This document shows, piece by piece, positions 30,801 to 37,134 of a DNA stretch of 64,000 bases. The notes below the pieces were generated by a model. It saw only the letters and a list, made by a program, of their open reading frames with translations. It was not told the DNA's origin and made no database searches. How positions within the stretch are numbered: the stretch's first letter is position 1; the number at the start of each line of letters is the position of its first letter. The position numbers were made by a program, and so were the translations under genes. Source of the DNA: Plazaster borealis (Eukaryota > Echinodermata > Asteroidea > Forcipulatida > Labidiasteridae); the NCBI GenBank assembly GCA_021014325.1, contig CM037472.1, forward strand, positions 5,332,001-5,396,000, given 5' to 3'.

Positions 30801-32755
30801 TCTGTGTCCACCAAGTCTCTGTGTGAGTTTGAGGTTAAGTTGAAAAAAACTAAGACAGTCCATAATGATGAGATTCTATCAAGTAGTTTATGTTAAACCC
30901 ATGTTTTCCTCCTTAGTTTGTTTGCCAATACTTGCTGAGTTGTCCACCTCTACTGGAGTCAGTCACTCTGCAATCCCTCGCTAAGGCTATACAGAGTGAA
31001 GTGGCAACCTCCATAGCCGCTGGTGATACAGTCAGTTATGACATTCTCTCTCTCAATCTGCTTGGTAATGCCATCTCATCATTGATCCAACTCGGCGGGA
31101 TCAAAAAATCCAAAAGGTGAGCAAGCTAGCCAGAGCACGATTCCTTAAAGTACTCCTATGCATTGTGATGATTTATGGAGTTTTGGTTGAACAAAGAAAA
31201 AATTACTAGAGCAGGATTTGAACCAACCACCTCCAGATTAACGTGCCGGTGCTCTACCAACTCGGCTATCTAGTCCTATGTTGGCAGTCTCCCTATTTTG
31301 TCAATATCTTTGTTCGGGGGTGACAGTCGGAAGCCATTTAACCTGTAACTGTCATGTAGCCAGGGATCACACCCAAGTTTACGATACAACCTGGGAAGCA
31401 GCAGCCAAGGGATCACCTTAAGGGGATGCAACTTTTTTAAAGGTTATATGACTTCTGACAGCTCAATGAATATGAAAAACTAGCTGGCATTTAATTATAG
31501 ATGCTTAGAAGTCCATTTTTTCATAGAGCTGCTTAAGCACAAAAAGTAGCTAAGCACAACAAAATGATGCTTACCAGAATAGGGTTACCAGTCAAACTAC
31601 AATGTCACATGTACAATTTGTGACTGGTATTGTGCTCATTTCTGCTAAACAGACAATTTTTGAGCAATATTTTCTGCTTAAGGTATTGTCTGCTGCCACC
31701 TAGTGTTCTACATAAGTGTATTGTGTTTTTATCCCATTGATATTTTGACAATTATCATCCCTTGGTTTATTTTATGGATTCATTTTAATGTTGTTTCTTT
31801 CACAGTGGGCTGGCACTGGTTGCAGCTGAGATTTCAAAAACAGCCGATAAAATAAGTAAGTAATTTTTTAAGACAGGAAGTAACTATGCCATGAGGAAAT
31901 TGTGCACAAAGTTAAGTGTGCACAATTTTGTGCATTGTTTATATTAATTTACCATCTATCATACTGCACTCTGATTTCTTTATTGTACAACAAAATCACT
32001 TTTCATGAAGAAAAGGACTCCAAATTTAGAGTGCATAAATTTCAGAAAAACTAAAGGGAATTTTGTTCATACCGTATTACTTATTTCTGCATTTTATAAT
32101 TATGTTGTATTTCACCTATTAATAGAATTGTCTGTAGAATATCGTGAATGTAATTTGTATTGATTGTGTTTCGTTTTTTGTTTGGTCTCACCAAAGACAT
32201 AGCAACCAGAGAAAGTCTTTCTGTAAATTTCATTTTTTTTCTGGCAATCTCGGGACGCAGTTAGATATCTATTTTTTTTCTTTTCTTTGTGTAGCGCCTT
32301 GAGCGCCTTTATTGGCGGATATGTGCGCGTTATAAATAGCCATTATTATTATTATTATTATTATTACATCTCATTTCCAGTACATGGCAAGTGTGACCTG
32401 CTCATGAATTAAACATTCACACTTTCCATTTCTGAGCTAATCAAGGCCTCACACACCATTGACTTGTCCATTCATTATGCCCATACAATGCTATCAATGT
32501 CTGCAGAATTTGACGCCCCATTTCAGCAGGGTGGTTTAGCCGAGGTGTGACTGGACTGACAAATTTGCGTCCCCCCCGGAGTGCAGAGTACAGATGAACC
32601 TTTCTGGATTTTGATAACCATTTATGTCATGTCGACATTTTTCCAATCTGCTTTTTTTTTCTCCTTTTGTAGGTGAGTACATTGAACTCCCGGATAGCCT
32701 GGTCAGTAAGCCAAGCACAAAGAGCAAGATGCGAGGACCCTCTGCTAAGCTGTAG
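15745..32755 (+). CDS. GNPAT: GNPAT, dihydroxyacetone-phosphate acyltransferase
   Basis: GNPAT acylates dihydroxyacetone phosphate inside peroxisomes, the first step of ether-phospholipid (plasmalogen) synthesis, working with alkyl-DHAP synthase (AGPS). Fourteen exons, 19562-32755, join in matching phases into 666 codons from Met at 19579; human GNPAT is 680. The acyltransferase domain has block I HRSYVD (residues 137-142, catalytic H-x4-D), block [11 protein letters not shown] (180-188), block [15 protein letters not shown] (215-226) and block IV VPISISY (253-259). Vertebrate GNPAT, as I recall it, has Leu where Pro217 stands here. The C-terminus PSAKL is a peroxisomal PTS1 signal, as in mammals. 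Candidate first exons lie at 15745 and 17990. Most introns are loaded with MITEs and SINEs, yet all splice sites are GT/AG and no frame break was seen, so the gene should be functional. Confidence 0.96.
15805..17595. other. GNPAT intron 1, 5' part
   Basis: It contains an inverted-repeat pair (16013-16072 and 16415-16484) and otherwise AT-rich unique sequence. No exon is recognised. Confidence 0.5.
16013..16484. repeat. Inverted repeat, arms ~60-70 bp
   Basis: GGTTCCTCGGTCCTACTACT followed by TGCCGTCAACTCG at the left is mirrored by GAGTTGACGGCAAGTAGTAG followed by GACCGAGGTTCC at the right. Each arm contains several copies of a GAGTTGACGGC sub-motif. The spacer is about 340 bp. Probably a non-autonomous DNA transposon. 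Confidence 0.75.
17596..17676. repeat. Short hairpin related to the MITE at 18883
   Basis: TAGACCCAGGATGCACTCC at the left pairs with GGAGTACAGCGCCCCAGTTA and CTAGGTCTA at the right. The same terminal sequence bounds the foldback at 18883-19049. Confidence 0.6.
17933..18052 (+). CDS. Possible alternative first exon, unidentified
   Basis: An open frame of 40 codons ends exactly at a consensus donor TTA-GTAAGT in phase 0. An ATG at 17990 would give [20 protein letters not shown] plus Leu. It lies inside GNPAT intron 1 on the same strand, and phase 0 would fit an exon 2 start at 19564. I do not recognise the peptide. No acceptor is seen upstream, so it would have to be a first exon. Chance is possible. 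Confidence 0.25.
18053..18882. other. GNPAT intron 1, middle part
   Basis: No repeat or exon recognised; AT-rich. Confidence 0.4.
18883..19049. mobile_element. Foldback MITE with central palindrome
   Basis: TAAACCTAG at the left and CTAGGTTTA at the right are perfect inverted ends. The arms continue with CTGGGGCGCTGTACT and AGTACGTAGCACCCCAG, and the centre AGTAGTACTACCAT-ggagct-ATGGTACTACTAC is a near-perfect palindrome. The bounding TA suggests a Tc1/mariner-type target. Confidence 0.8.
19050..19561. other. GNPAT intron 1, 3' part
   Basis: Positions 19285-19330 carry a fragment (GTGCAAGGCCATTTTTATTT) shared with 8715 and 61850 regions. The intron closes with TTATTCCGTTTTCAG at 19561. Confidence 0.5.
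19562..19764 (+). CDS. GNPAT: GNPAT exon 2
   Basis: The acceptor is TTCCGTTTTCAG, with a further AG at 19562-19563. Met at 19579 begins [20 protein letters not shown], which aligns with the vertebrate region containing W-EFEDILEERR. The exon ends IEE at phase 0, donor GTACAG. Translation may start here if the upstream exons are untranslated. Confidence 0.88.
19903..20079 (+). CDS. GNPAT: GNPAT exon 3
   Basis: Exactly 59 codons in phase 0 between TGTTATAG and GTACGC. It encodes [20 protein letters not shown], then [19 protein letters not shown] and [20 protein letters not shown], the helical region preceding the acyltransferase fold. Confidence 0.95.
20145..20706. mobile_element. Palindromic MITE (family C) with TTAA element inside
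   Basis: The ends GGGCTCGATTTCACAAAGAG and CTCTTTGTGAAATCGAGCCC are perfect inverted repeats, and the arms continue AGATTGATCGTAACTGCAA / TTGCAGTTACGATCAATCT. A TTAA-type element interrupts it from 20256 to about 20578; its left end is intact and its right end is missing. Lies in GNPAT intron 3. Confidence 0.85.
20256..20578. mobile_element. TTAA-type MITE, right end lost
   Basis: It begins TTAAAGGCATCGTACACGTT and matches the copies at 25494 and 39887 as far as TCGATACCAAGTCAG. The usual 3' terminus (ATTACCAAACGTGTACAGTG) is absent and the sequence continues in family C. Confidence 0.75.
20708..20904. mobile_element. Family A palindromic MITE
   Basis: Complete copy, abutting the family C element with only a base or two between (GAGCCCAGGGCCCAATTTCC). 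Confidence 0.85.
20944..21345 (-). pseudogene. 5'-truncated LINE 3' end (reverse-transcriptase ORF tail)
   Basis: On the minus strand the sequence encodes [20 protein letters not shown] followed by HLFT and a stop, the usual C-terminal tail of non-LTR retrotransposon ORF2 proteins. A preceding ...KAAPALWN piece lies in another frame. Downstream are a short 3' UTR (TTGAATCGGTTTTCTGGAG) and an (ATT)-rich tail near 20944-20960. Frameshifts and truncation show it is dead. Confidence 0.65.
21346..21708. other. GNPAT intron 3, 3' part
   Basis: Low-complexity AT-rich sequence with a local duplication AGCACACCGAAAAA at about 21391-21420, ending in the exon 4 acceptor TTCTTCAG. Confidence 0.5.
21709..21838 (+). 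CDS. GNPAT: GNPAT exon 4 (catalytic HRSYVD)
   Basis: Encodes [43 protein letters not shown] and ends one base into Asp. HRSYVD is the H-x4-D catalytic motif of glycerolipid acyltransferases. Two GGT donors are possible (GCAGCTG-GTGCTG and GCTG-GTATGA). I chose the second because it yields AAGADF, matching AAGMDF of vertebrates. Confidence 0.95.
21848..22010. mobile_element. Diverged family A palindromic MITE
   Basis: TTGGCCCTATTTCACAAAAG, GGGAACCAGTCACAAACAAT, and TTCTGCTCAGCAAGATTTTT resemble family A but use a GCTGCTTAGCA/TGCTCAGCA variant. It begins about 10 bp after the exon 4 boundary. Confidence 0.7.
22155..22328. repeat. Minisatellite, ~47-bp period
   Basis: Alternating half-units GGGTACACCAGACCCTGACA and GGGGGTATACCAGACCCCAA repeat about 3.7 times in GNPAT intron 4. 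Adjacent half-units are ~75% alike, so the 47-bp unit is itself a diverged dimer. Confidence 0.9.
22423..22626 (+). CDS. GNPAT: GNPAT exon 5 (acyltransferase blocks II and III)
   Basis: Acceptor TTCCTGCAG, donor GTGAGT, 2 + 67x3 + 1 nt. Encodes [37 protein letters not shown], then [17 protein letters not shown] and FLPPKR. The E-G-T-R motif binds the phosphate of the acyl acceptor in this family. Confidence 0.96.
22975..23128 (+). mobile_element. tRNA-derived SINE, diverged copy
   Basis: B box GGTTTGAATCCCA at 23029-23041, then ATGCCTGTAATTTCTTTTC and GCACTGAGTATACAGTGCTT, as in the 14218 family. Its A box is degraded. In GNPAT intron 5. Confidence 0.7.
23186..23555. mobile_element. TTAA-type MITE, second subfamily
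   Basis: TTAA at both ends (23186-23189, 23552-23555), ends AAAGGGATTGTATACGTTTG and the complement of ACGAATACAGACCCTTT. Same subfamily as 26485, 34978, 50677 and 58119. Confidence 0.88.
23598..23749 (+). CDS. GNPAT: GNPAT exon 6 (block IV)
   Basis: Acceptor TTTTGTCAG, donor GTAAGA. Encodes [59 protein letters not shown] and LGVPKPKEST-like segments match vertebrate GNPAT closely. Confidence 0.96.
23750..24416. other. GNPAT intron 6, 5' part
   Basis: A SINE B-box remnant (CATGGGTTCGAATCTCACTC) lies at about 23897-23916. The rest is unassigned. Confidence 0.45.
24417..24745. repeat. Repeat I, plus orientation, with poly-G tract
   Basis: CAGACCCCTTGCACAACGCG, TGTCCGCCATTTTTGGAGTC, GTGTAAGGGGTCTATAGAAA and GAACAGCTATCGTCCAATGA recur in reverse at 29427-29715. 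It contains a 20-G run at 24680-24699 not present in the other copy. Confidence 0.8.
24851..24984 (+). CDS. GNPAT: GNPAT exon 7
   Basis: Acceptor TTCTCTAG, donor AG-GTAAAT (phase 2). Encodes [45 protein letters not shown]. The Y-G-I--H-GDPVSL-- motif follows the catalytic domain in all GNPATs. The 3' end of the exon and its donor are duplicated 76 bp downstream. Confidence 0.95.
24951..25093. repeat. 76-bp tandem duplication spanning the exon 7 donor
   Basis: GAGTGGATCG-AAGTGTGCACAG at 24951 recurs as GAGTGGATCG-TAGTGTGCACAG at 25027, extending through TTTAGCACCA, the donor GTAAATATCACTG and AGTTAATATTC. In the second copy CCAAG-GTAAAT has become CCATT-GTAAAT and the reading frame gains TAG. 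Confidence 0.9.
25094..25493. other. GNPAT intron 7, middle part
   Basis: AT-rich unique sequence; nothing recognised. Confidence 0.4.
25494..25868. mobile_element. TTAA-type MITE, full length
   Basis: TTAA at 25494-25497 and 25865-25868, with GTCAAAGACCAGTGTTCTCA near the left end and ATTACCAAACGTGTACAGTG near the right. About 375 bp. Confidence 0.88.
25939..26180 (+). mobile_element. tRNA-Ser/Leu-type SINE, internally deleted
   Basis: A box TCGTGGCCGAGCGGTGAAGC, B box GGTTGGAGTCC, and the 3' end AAGCGCTTTGAGACGCC with AGCGCTATATAAAAACTAGC and a TATTATT tail. The middle of the body is missing relative to 10855. Confidence 0.8.
26253..26476 (+). CDS. GNPAT: GNPAT exon 8
   Basis: Acceptor CTCTCTGCAG, donor GTATGT, 1 + 74x3 + 1 nt. 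Encodes [74 protein letters not shown]. The MV-SPW-L motif matches human ENMVLSPWTL. Confidence 0.95.
26485..26680. mobile_element. TTAA-type MITE, internally deleted (196 bp)
   Basis: Both TTAA ends are intact (26485-26488, 26677-26680). About half of the interior is missing relative to 23186-23555, between CATAAACTAACCTGATG and TCGCAAAATGCTTTATAC. It starts 9 bp into GNPAT intron 8. Confidence 0.85.
26681..27352. other. GNPAT intron 8, remainder
   Basis: AT-rich unique sequence, ending in the tandem acceptor TTTATAGCAG. Confidence 0.45.
27353..27480 (+). CDS. GNPAT: GNPAT exon 9
   Basis: Acceptor region TTTATAGCAG is a NAGNAG site: starting at 27353 gives WPAGKTV, starting at 27356 gives WPGKTV, both in frame. 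Encodes [42 protein letters not shown], donor GTAAGG, phase 0. Confidence 0.95.
27481..28059. other. GNPAT intron 9
   Basis: Positions 27620-27710 contain GGATAAGGCGCTCGGCGCAT and AAGGCGCTGCACC, resembling a terminal repeat of a pogo/Tigger-type transposon, but no partner end was found. Rest unassigned. Confidence 0.4.
28060..28171 (+). CDS. GNPAT: GNPAT exon 10
   Basis: Acceptor GAAACGTAG, donor GTATGG. Encodes [37 protein letters not shown]. The [20 protein letters not shown]-like segment is one of the best conserved C-terminal stretches of GNPAT. Confidence 0.96.
28312..28530 (+). mobile_element. tRNA-derived SINE (same family as 14218)
   Basis: A box GGTCTAGTGGTAAGACATCT, B box GGTTCGAATCCCA, then TTGCCTGTGGATTTTG and GAGTATACAGTGCTTAATAC. 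A leader CCCGCTGCTAACACATAGGA precedes the tRNA-like part, as at 14553. Confidence 0.8.
28551..28833. repeat. Long inverted repeat in GNPAT intron 10
   Basis: Arms ~110-120 bp: TTTGCATGGTG, ACTGTATTCAGTTTGC, ATCTACTTTGCTGTG, TGTTCTTGAGAACTTGTC on the left are mirrored by GACAAGTTCTCAAGAACA, CACAGCAAAGTAG, GCAAACTGAATA, CACCATGCAA on the right, spacer ~50 bp. Transcribed as part of GNPAT it would fold into a long duplex. Confidence 0.8.
29006..29085 (+). CDS. GNPAT: GNPAT exon 11
   Basis: Acceptor TTCCAACAG, donor GTGAGT. Short exon (80 nt) encoding [27 protein letters not shown]; matches the human ...SCFRFLRDVFADEFIF region. Confidence 0.93.
29119..29410 (+). mobile_element. tRNA-Ser/Leu-type SINE, diverged
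   Basis: GTGGCATGTCATGGCCGATC and B box GGTTCCAATCCCGGTC are recognisable, followed by ATAGTTGTGTCCATGAGCAG. Body poorly conserved; the end is approximate. Confidence 0.6.
29427..29715. repeat. Repeat I, minus orientation
   Basis: Reverse copy of 24417-24745: GAGGCCAAAAGGAGCCAGAT, CATTGGACGATAGCTGTTC, ATTTCTATAGACCCCTTACA, and TTTTGACTCCGAAACTGGCG. No poly-C tract here. Confidence 0.8.
29930..30070 (+). CDS. GNPAT: GNPAT exon 12
   Basis: Acceptor TTCTTGGCAG after a TTCTTC-rich tract, donor GTAAGT; 47 codons, phase 0/0. Encodes [47 protein letters not shown], corresponding to the human segment ending FLVGLFKPFVESY. Confidence 0.95.
30071..30242. repeat. Fragment with GACGTTTCGATCAG motif
   Basis: Positions 30072-30195 (GTTTGCGGTGACACCATG, TTGACGTTTCGATCAGTATA, GACCGTCTTCTTGAGAACAT) resemble 28855-28945 and, more loosely, 40930-41005. 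Such GTTTCGATC...GTCTTC sequences are common in Penelope-like and related repeats. Assignment is tentative. Confidence 0.4.
30243..30560 (-). mobile_element. tRNA-derived SINE, minus orientation, interrupted
   Basis: Left part ATGGATGTTAAATTTGCATC and AAAGCACTGTCTACTCAGTA, right part CATTCTAGAGCAGATGTCTT with CCACTAGACCATCGAG. Between them about 110 bp (30356-30468) of unrelated sequence ending GATGTCATATGCGAGGGGTC, which resembles repeat I. Confidence 0.65.
30561..30916. other. GNPAT intron 12, 3' part
   Basis: Direct or inverted echoes of AGAGTTGCGACAAG / TTGCAACTCTCTCAAT at 30617 and 30777 suggest another small foldback (about 30600-30800). Otherwise unassigned. Confidence 0.4.
30917..31116 (+). 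CDS. GNPAT: GNPAT exon 13
   Basis: Acceptor TCCTCCTTAG, donor AG-GTGAGC, 66 codons plus 2 nt. Encodes [66 protein letters not shown]. Human has YQIICKYLL at the same place. Confidence 0.94.
31190..31424 (-). mobile_element. tRNA-derived repeat, minus copy of 3468-3700
   Basis: Reverse complement of the leader plus tRNA-like unit: GGATTTGAACCAACCACCTC (B box side), GTGCTCTACCAACTCGGCTA (A box side), then GTTGGCAGTCTCCCTATTTT and TTACGATACAACCTGGGAAG. Confidence 0.75.
31512..31682. mobile_element. Family A palindromic MITE, right end lost
   Basis: Starts TCATAGAGCTGCTTAAGCAC and runs to TATTTTCTGCTTA. It joins at 31682 to AGGTATTGTCTGCTGCCACC, the terminus of the hairpin family seen at 53779-53925. 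Confidence 0.75.
31806..31855 (+). CDS. GNPAT: GNPAT exon 14 (50 nt)
   Basis: Acceptor TCTTTCACAG, donor A-GTAAGT. Encodes the rest of Ser, then [16 protein letters not shown]. Small, but both phases (2 in, 1 out) agree with its neighbours. Confidence 0.88.
31856..32672. other. GNPAT intron 14
   Basis: Positions 32287-32366 hold a retroelement-like tail (TTGTGTAGCGCCTTGAGCGC, GGATATGTGCGCGTTATAAA, then (ATT)n) like that at 11450-11520. Rest unassigned. Confidence 0.5.
32673..32755 (+). CDS. GNPAT: GNPAT terminal exon with PTS1 signal
   Basis: Acceptor TCCTTTTGTAG. Encodes [26 protein letters not shown] then TAG. The final AKL is the peroxisomal targeting tripeptide recognised by PEX5; human GNPAT also ends in AKL. 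Confidence 0.95.
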
Positions 32756-32868
32756 CTATATACGCCACCAATCCAAGCACAGCAACTCAACTGACAGGGT
32801 TTTTATGATCGGACCTAATGTTTGCAAGAAATCCTCTACCATTACTGTCCATCTTTATTAAGTGTGCA

Positions 32869-33208
32869 TTAAAGGCCTGTACACTATTGGTAAGATCGAA
32901 AAACACAATGTTCACAGATTCACACATAACTTACATGATTTAAAGTAAGTAATGTCAGAAAGGGTTCCTTAAAATATTTCTGCCTAAAATGCTATCGTTT
33001 CTGAGAAATGAGTAAAACAATAGTTTTTATCACACGCGATAATTTGAAAAAACAGAAAACACATAAGGTCTCTTTTCACTATTTTCTCGTGACCTCGATG
33101 ACCAATTGAGCTCAAAGTTTCACAGGTGTGTTTGTTCATGCATATGTTGAATCACACAAAATGTGGACACTGATTTTGAGCTGTTACCAAAAGTGTACAA
33201 TACCTTTA
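32869..33208. mobile_element. TTAA-type MITE in the GNPAT 3' region
   Basis: Starts TTAAAGGCCTGTACACTATT and ends CCAAAAGTGTACAATACCTTTA. It is inverted relative to 2622-2965. TTAA is intact on the left (32869-32872) and has become TTAT on the right. Confidence 0.85.
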
Positions 33209-34087
33209 TGCAGATCTAATAATTGTTTGTGGTACTTCCATTGTACAGTGGAAATTTAAAACCATCAAAATTATCTACACCAAAAATAATAATCAAGGCA
33301 TCGAGTCAGTTTTACTTTAAATTCAAATTCCTGTCTCTTTGTTGGAGCGCCCTCAACAAATGAAGCCAAGTTAATCAGCCTTGAAGCAAGTGAATTATTT
33401 ATCATATTGCTTCAACTCATTCTTCTTTGCCGGGGTTTTGTTTTATTCAGTTGGTTTTAACCAAGTTGAAGTGAGTGAATAATGATAAACATAAAGGAGT
33501 TGACAAATTTAAAGGAGGTCATTTTTTTCTGATTCAGATTTATGGGTGATTTTAATTGTCAGGAATTTGCCATTTATTGTTTACAACTCGGTATATTTTT
33601 TGCCATCAACAGTACATCATTTCCTCATATTGTTTTCCCTAATTACTAAATTCTTATGAATTCACAAACGGGGAACAAATGTATCAAAGGCTCACAATCT
33701 ACATAAAATGTTGTGTTTATGGTGGTTTTTTTATATTTCAATTTTCAAAATAATGTGCAATTTTTTAAGAAGTCAAATTCTAAATGCTTTGCTTTTTTTA
33801 TTTCAGTGGACTAAATCAGTTTATCACATCACTTGTACTGTTTTTGAAAAACCATGTATCCATAATTTTCTACTTGATCTAATATTTTCAAGATCTTATA
33901 AACAAGATGAAAAACGTTTATAAAGTGTACTTTTGTAAGTGGACATTGATTTAAAATCAGCTATACCATGCTTAAAGGAAAACCACACAGACATTACAAT
34001 ATTTTGTACTGTGTGAAGGTGTTGCGTAGTCGCGATTCTCTAGTACAGTGAATGGAATCCTTACCTTTGACCTGAGGTAGCCCTCGT
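33209..34087. other. Downstream of GNPAT; no gene recognised
   Basis: AT-rich. Positions 33350-33480 contain loosely palindromic AAGCAAGTGAATTATTTATC / GAAGTGAGTGAATAATGAT. Confidence 0.4.
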
Positions 34088-34446
34088 GGCGTGTCGTGGC
34101 CGAGCGGTTAAGAGCAGCGGACTCGAGCTCTGGTGTTTCTGACCAGCAGAGTGTGACTTTAAGTCCCGGTCACGACACTTGTATCCTTGAGCAAGATGCT
34201 TTACCATAATTGCTTTGTCCTTCGGATGGGACGTTAAACCATGGGTCCTGTGTACTAGGATTGGTAGTGCACGTAAAAAGAACCCAGAACACTTATCGTG
34301 GAAGAGTAGGGGTTAACCCCGGTGTTTCTGGTTCACAGAAGCACCCTTGTTTACAGGTTTCCTCAGGCTTGCGAGTTACAGTGATTAAGCTCACTTATGA
34401 GGCATCCTTGGTTTCATTACCAGAAATATATAAAAATAATCATAAT
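34088..34446 (+). mobile_element. tRNA-Ser/Leu-type SINE
   Basis: A box TCGTGGCCGAGCGGTTAAGA, then ACTCGAGCTCTGGTGTTTCT, body CTTCGGATGGGACGTTAAAC, AAAGAACCCAGAACACTTAT, AGGGGTTAACCCCGGTG. The B box is mutated (TGACTTTAAGTCCCG). Confidence 0.85.
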
Positions 34447-34494
34447 TAAGCTCTGGAATGATCATGTGTCCATTCGAGAAGCGTACATGAACCT

Positions 34495-34977
34495 TGAACA
34501 TAACATAACATAACAATTACAACTTATAAGGTGCTATTCCATCAAGATCATATCGCACATAATAGAAATGAACATGGATAGATGTGAGTCTTAAGAGCTT
34601 TACGAAATGGAGATAAAATAACAGATTCCCTAATAATGACAGGAGGAAGGTTGTTCCAAATCATTGGTCCAGCTACACTGAATGCCTTTTGACCCTGAAC
34701 TTTGTTTGCTTGGGGGAAAATTCAGGTGAGTGATGTCAAGTGTGGACCAAAGAAATTGTGGAGGAGTGTAATACGACAGTAAATTGGAAAGATATCTAGG
34801 AGTAATTTTGTTCAAACATTTTATAAACAAAAAGAGCAAGTTTAAAATGAATCCGTTCTTTAATCGGTAGCCAATGAAGCTGCCTGCGTGATGGGGTGAT
34901 ATGTTCCCTCAAGGGTGTAGAACACACCTTTACCATCTTTAGAACTTGAGACACTGGTGGGTCAAGGAGAGCGAAGA
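34495..34977 (-). pseudogene. 5'-truncated LINE: end of reverse-transcriptase ORF
   Basis: On the minus strand, LHWLPIKERIHFKLALFVYK and, after frame changes, KAFSVAGPMIWNNLPPVII and FRKALKTH are the classic C-terminal motifs of non-LTR reverse transcriptases. The 3' end is a (TGTTA)n tail at 34498-34517. Truncated 5' next to the TTAA element at 34978. Frameshifts make it a dead copy. Confidence 0.8.
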
Positions 34978-35378
34978 TTAAAGGGATTGTATCTGTTTGG
35001 TAATTGGAACCCATTGTTTGTTTCAATCCTATATACATGTAGTTGTAGATATATATACCATAAAACTAACCTGTGAAAATGTCATTCCAAAAGGTGGTAG
35101 TGTTTTTGAGAAATTCCCGAAAATCTTGAGCGGTTAAGTCCACGCAGGAAGAATAATCTGCAATTGAAATACACAATCTGAGAAACGTTATGCAGTAATG
35201 CTTCTCAGAATCAATTTTGGGTGAATAAAAAGTGATATATTTTTCCATAACCGCAGTACTTCAAAGCGAAAGGTTTTGCTTCATGATTATGCTATCTAAA
35301 GCTGCTGTACTTCTTATTCTTAAGTTTTTATTGCCATTAATTTTCAGAGTCGTTACCAAACGTATACAGACCCTTTAA
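34978..35378. mobile_element. TTAA-type MITE, second subfamily
   Basis: TTAA at 34978-34981 and 35375-35378, AAGGGATTGTATCTGTTTGG to AAACGTATACAGACCCTTTAA. It abuts the LINE remnant. Confidence 0.88.
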
Positions 35379-35502
35379 TGACCTGGATTGTTCAGTGAGT
35401 TGTGACGATACAGCAACTATAAATTATAATATTATAGAGATTAATATTGGAATTATTAACAAGATTATTTTTGTGTATTGATATATGATCATGTCATGGT
35501 GA

Positions 35503-35650
35503 GCTATAGACCGTGCAAGTCTCACGCGTATTCCAACACTTTGGCCCCCACGTACATTGCTTTAACACATTGCTTTAACGCGTGAAGAAAACAAACTTGC
35601 GCACTTTAATGGGTCCCAATGTTCAAAAACGCGCAAGACTTGCACAGTCC
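35503..35650. mobile_element. Foldback MITE, second copy of 4684-4833 family
   Basis: CTATAGACCGTGCAAGTCTC is mirrored by AAGACTTGCACAGTCC. Interior TTGCTTTAACGCGTGAAG as in the first copy, with ACATTGCTTTAAC duplicated. Confidence 0.7.
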
Positions 35651-36134
35651 TTTGAGTTGAAAATGTATTACTTTTAATCTTTACACATACAACCAAACTG
35701 TGACTTCATAGTTTGGTCATATGTGTATTGATATAAAAAAAAGCCAATTGACTTAAAAGTCAATTGCATTTACTTCATTTTTTGTATGGCTATAGTTTTT
35801 CAGAAGTGCTACGAATTCCTAAACATACCAAAAATTGATACAAACATTTCTGGTAATTGTTGAATCAAACCTACACTCCTAGTTTTGGGATATTCCTGAT
35901 TTTGAAGAACATTTATGAATATTTGGTGATAATAGCATCCTTACAAATACCAAACCTTGTCCAATTAATTGAAAGTTCATTGATTTATGTAAATGAAGGT
36001 ATTTGGACTGCACAAGCGAAACTGTTGAACCAAAGACTTCCTTGTTAACAAATAAATTTAGAAAACATAAAATCTAGAATCTTGGTCTGGTTTGTATGAT
36101 TGTAATCTGCAAATTATTTGATCTATTCTTTGTT

Positions 36135-36267
36135 GAAGATTCGTAGAACAATTTTGAGTTATACATTTTAGTCATAATCCCAGCTCAACATTTACTTGGG
36201 ATTATGTTGAGCTGGGATTATGACTTAAAATGTATTTTTAGAACTCGAAATTGTTATACAAATCTTC
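36135..36267. repeat. Near-perfect hairpin, arms ~55-60 nt, loop 16
   Basis: GTCATAATCCCAGCTCAAC (36171-36189) is mirrored exactly by GTTGAGCTGGGATTATGAC (36206-36224), and the pairing continues outward through ATACATTTTA/TAAAATGTAT to GAAGATTC/AATCTTC. It could be a MITE or a small-RNA precursor. The sequence alone does not decide. Confidence 0.85.
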
Positions 36268-36835
36268 ATTTACGAGGCAGTTAGGTGTTTAGACTGATGA
36301 ACTTGCTATCACAGGGATTTTGGTTAGAATTTCAAGAAGAAAGCCTCTTCGCAGTGAATCAGAGTATGTATTTTTTTCTTGTTACTCAAGCAATATTGAT
36401 TCATTTAATGCAGTTTGTAATCATGGACATTAAACAAATGTTTGTACTTGATGGATTGGTTTTTTGCCAGCTTGATGTTTATCATTGTGAGAGCTTTCTC
36501 ATGTTACCATTACGAGAAAAAAATCTACAAAGCAAAGTTTTCGTTTAGATTAAAATAACACTTCTTGCAATGAAAGTCAATGACCAACCTCTCCTTTTAG
36601 TAACTTTGCTATCTGTTCAATTTCATGAAAATGGTTCAGGCTCAAACTAATGTATGAAACAAACTTTGAAATATTATTAAGATTTATTATCAGAAATTGG
36701 ATTTCACTTGTTTCACACACAAAAACGATAGCATGTCTGCGTGGTAATTATGTGTTTTTGTCAGAGGTTATCATCTGAGGTTTTTTAGAGTTTCTCACAG
36801 GGTGTGCTCGGTGGCCACTGATCCAGTGCTATCAC

Positions 36836-37070
36836 TACACTGCCAAAACCAGGGTATTAAATTGAAACCATGGGTGTTATCACATAGAGATACCGGGGGA
36901 AAAAGAATCAACATTTACACCATGTAGGGTATATTACAATGACACTAATTTATGCCAACACAATTATATTGGTGTTATTTTAACACCCTATGATATTAAT
37001 TTTGATTCCCTCTTTGGTATCTATAAAAAGAGACAACACCCATTTGAACACCCCAGTTTTTGCAGTGTAA
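36836..37070. mobile_element. MITE with ACACTGC...CAGTGT ends
   Basis: TACACTGCCAAAACCAGGGT at the left, ACCCCAGTTTTTGCAGTGTA at the right; interior TAACACC/GGTGTTA motifs also palindromic. Likely a DNA-transposon derivative; superfamily not determined. Confidence 0.75.
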
Positions 37071-37134
37071 AAGCAGGTTGTGTTGGTAATTTACCAGGGT
37101 GGCACTCCGTCGCCCCCCTCGGCCACCGACTTAC

